From an uncultured Pseudomonadota bacterium (GTDB taxonomy: Bacteria > Pseudomonadota > Gammaproteobacteria > Burkholderiales > Thiobacillaceae): a stretch of DNA of 13,411 bases. The stretch spans positions 1 to 13,411 of the forward strand of contig CAISDD010000476.1 in NCBI GenBank assembly GCA_903883985.1, given 5' to 3'. The translations under genes were made by a program, and so were the position numbers. Positions 12,100 through 13,411 of the stretch are shown here, piece after piece. The notes beneath the pieces were generated by a model. The model did not search any database. It saw nothing but the letters and a program-made list of their open reading frames with translations, and had not been told where the DNA came from. Numbering within the stretch: the stretch's first letter is position 1; each line of letters opens with the position of its first letter.

Positions 12100-12969
12100 C
12101 TAGTTTGGCGAGGGCTTGCGCGCGAGTTGCGCGCACAAGCGGGATAGTGCCCGCTTCATCTCGCGGCGGTCGATGATGCGATCGATCGCGCCGTGTTCCA
12201 CGAGAAATTCGGCACGTTGAAAACCTTCCGGCAAGGTTTCGCGCACGGTCTGTTCGATCACACGCGGCCCGGCAAAGCCGATCAGTGCACGGGGCTCGGC
12301 CACGTTTACATCGCCTAGCATGGCGAAGCTGGCAGAAACGCCGCCCATCGTCGGATCGGTCAGCACCGAGATGAAGGGCAGGCGATTGGCGGAAAGCTGC
12401 GTCAGCGCCGCCGATGTCTTGGCCATCTGCATGAGCGACATCAGGCCTTCCTGCATGCGCGCGCCGCCGCTGGCGGAAACGCAGATGAAGGGCTTCTTGT
12501 CGCGGATCGAGGCCTCGACACCGCGCACGAAACGCTCGCCCACGACCGCACCCATGGAGCCGCCCATGAAGCGAAACTCGAAGGCTGCCAGAGTCACCGG
12601 GACGCCATGCATGCGACCTTCCATGACCACCAGTGCATCCTTCTCCTCGGTCTCTCGCGCGGCATCGATCAGCCTGTCCGCGTAGCGCTTGCTGTCCTTG
12701 AACTTGAGCACATCCATGGGCAGGATATTGGCACCGATCTCGACGCGCCCGTCCTCATCGAGCAACATATCCAACCTCCTGCGCGCGCCTATGCGCAGAT
12801 GGTGATTGCATTGCGGGCAGACGTGCAAGCCGAGGTCCAAGTCCGCTGCGTAGAGCACCGCATCACAGGATGGGCACTTGCTCCACACGCCTTCGGGCAC
12901 GACCTTCTTGGTCGCCTCATCGACACGCCGCTTGATCTTGGGGGGAATGAGTTTCTGGAACCAGCTCAT
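12100..12969 (-). CDS. accD: Acetyl-CoA carboxylase carboxyltransferase subunit beta
   Basis: Beta subunit of the carboxyltransferase half of acetyl-CoA carboxylase, which with AccA moves carboxyl from biotin to acetyl-CoA to give malonyl-CoA for fatty acid synthesis. 289 aa. The N-terminal zinc ribbon has Cys32, Cys35, Cys51 and Cys54 (CPSC and CPQC). The crotonase-like domain carries FMGGSMGAVVGE (134-145), SASGGARMQEG (165-175) and DPTMGGVSASFAMLGD (205-220). The MSWFQKLIPPKIK start is standard for the family, and ATG 12969 has an AGGA Shine-Dalgarno at 8 nt. It is about 100 bp downstream of trpA and 3 bp before folC. No abnormal residues were seen. Confidence 0.97.
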   Translation of the reverse strand: MSWFQKLIPPKIKRRVDEATKKVVPEGVWSKCPSCDAVLYAADLDLGLHVCPQCNHHLRIGARRRLDMLLDEDGRVEIGANILPMDVLKFKDSKRYADRLIDAARETEEKDALVVMEGRMHGVPVTLAAFEFRFMGGSMGAVVGERFVRGVEASIRDKKPFICVSASGGARMQEGLMSLMQMAKTSAALTQLSANRLPFISVLTDPTMGGVSASFAMLGDVNVAEPRALIGFAGPRVIEQTVRETLPEGFQRAEFLVEHGAIDRIIDRREMKRALSRLCAQLARKPSPN

Positions 12970-13011
12970 GGTTTCATCCTATCTTAACGTCGCGCCGCAG
13001 CGCTATTAGCT

Positions 13012-13050
13012 CCCCTCGCCCGCAAGTGGGAGAGGGGCTGGGAGTGAGGG
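13012..13050. repeat. C/G-rich hairpin repeat between trpA and accD
   Basis: CCCCTC-G-CCC (13012-13021) and GGG-A-GAGGGG (13028-13037) form a stem with one mismatch around a 6-nt loop, followed by GCTGGGAGTGAGGG. On the minus strand it matches the CCCTCAC...CCCTCTCCC repeat seen in two opposite copies at 7936-8010. It may slow or attenuate transcription from trpA into accD but lacks a T-tract. Confidence 0.65.
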
Positions 13051-13065
13051 GGACACCGAATTCGG

Positions 13066-13411
13066 TCACGCAGAGGCCTTGTCCAGTGCGGCGCGCACGC
13101 CGGCTACAAAATATCGTACATTATCGAGCATCCATTCGGGTGCGGAGGCCTCGATTTCTTCGACGATGCGCGAACCGATCACCACCGCGTCCGCCACCTC
13201 GGCCACCCGCCGCGCCGTTTCCGCGTCACGGATGCCGAAACCCACGCCGATCGGCAAGCTGATGTACTCGCGCAGTTGCGGCAACTTCGCGGCGATGCCC
13301 GCAACGTCCAGGTAGCCGGCTCCGGACACGCCCTTGAGCGACACGAAGAAGACGTAACCTCGCGCCAACTTTGCCACCTGCCGGATGCGTTCCGCGTTGG
13401 TGGTAGGGGCC
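13066..13411 (-). CDS. trpA: Tryptophan synthase alpha subunit, C-terminal part (5' end outside the window)
   Basis: The last 114 residues of TrpA, which cleaves indole-3-glycerol phosphate to indole and glyceraldehyde-3-phosphate and passes the indole to TrpB. The reading frame is open to the window edge. Recognisable family segments are APTTNAERIRQVAKLARGYV, the SLKGVSGAG loop, LPIGVGFGIRD and VVIGSRIVEEIE, which form the phosphate-binding end of the TIM barrel. The stop is TGA at 13066. The GTG at 13377 is internal and not a start. trpA followed by accD and folC is the usual betaproteobacterial order; trpB should lie beyond 13411. Confidence 0.95.
   Translation of the reverse strand, partial: APTTNAERIRQVAKLARGYVFFVSLKGVSGAGYLDVAGIAAKLPQLREYISLPIGVGFGIRDAETARRVAEVADAVVIGSRIVEEIEASAPEWMLDNVRYFVAGVRAALDKASA

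Overview
The window looks like a chromosomal segment of a GC-rich betaproteobacterium. The main evidence is the gene order trpA-accD-folC-SPOR/dedD-cvpA-purF-metZ, all on the minus strand with very short gaps, an arrangement typical of Betaproteobacteria. The GlyQ, OmpR and EnvZ proteins also read like proteobacterial family members. Genus cannot be decided from the sequence alone.

Layout from high to low coordinates, which is the direction of transcription. (i) 13411-8075: the 3' end of trpA, a hairpin repeat, then the tightly packed accD, folC, SPOR-domain, cvpA and purF genes. These cover tryptophan, malonyl-CoA, folate and purine synthesis, plus an envelope/division-type SPOR protein. (ii) 8074-6668: a 75-bp head-to-head hairpin repeat, then metZ (O-succinylhomoserine sulfhydrylase). 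(iii) 6667-4298: a short decayed copy of a PAS-domain coding segment, then an orphan soluble triple-PAS histidine kinase. (iv) 4297-3549: about 750 bp of decayed mobile DNA. It holds the C-terminal remnant of an IS630-type transposase, two inverted copies of a 45-nt element, a cluster of perfect hairpins and a second possible transposase scrap. (v) 3548-1062: a small secreted protein on the plus strand, divergent from an OmpR/EnvZ-type two-component system. The intergenic region carries two OmpR-like half-sites spaced one helical turn apart. (vi) 1029-1: glyQ, glycyl-tRNA synthetase alpha subunit. Its normal C-terminus is followed by an in-frame array of a 57-bp (19-codon) hairpin-bearing repeat that runs off the window.

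Most of the window is conserved housekeeping DNA. The parts worth a second look are the repeat-encoded tail on GlyQ, the decayed mobile region with its inverted 45-nt copies, the relict of the PAS kinase just upstream of the intact kinase, and the divergent secreted-protein/OmpR-EnvZ module. I see no phage, CRISPR array, tRNA, rRNA or recognisable defence system. I do not claim a proven new system.
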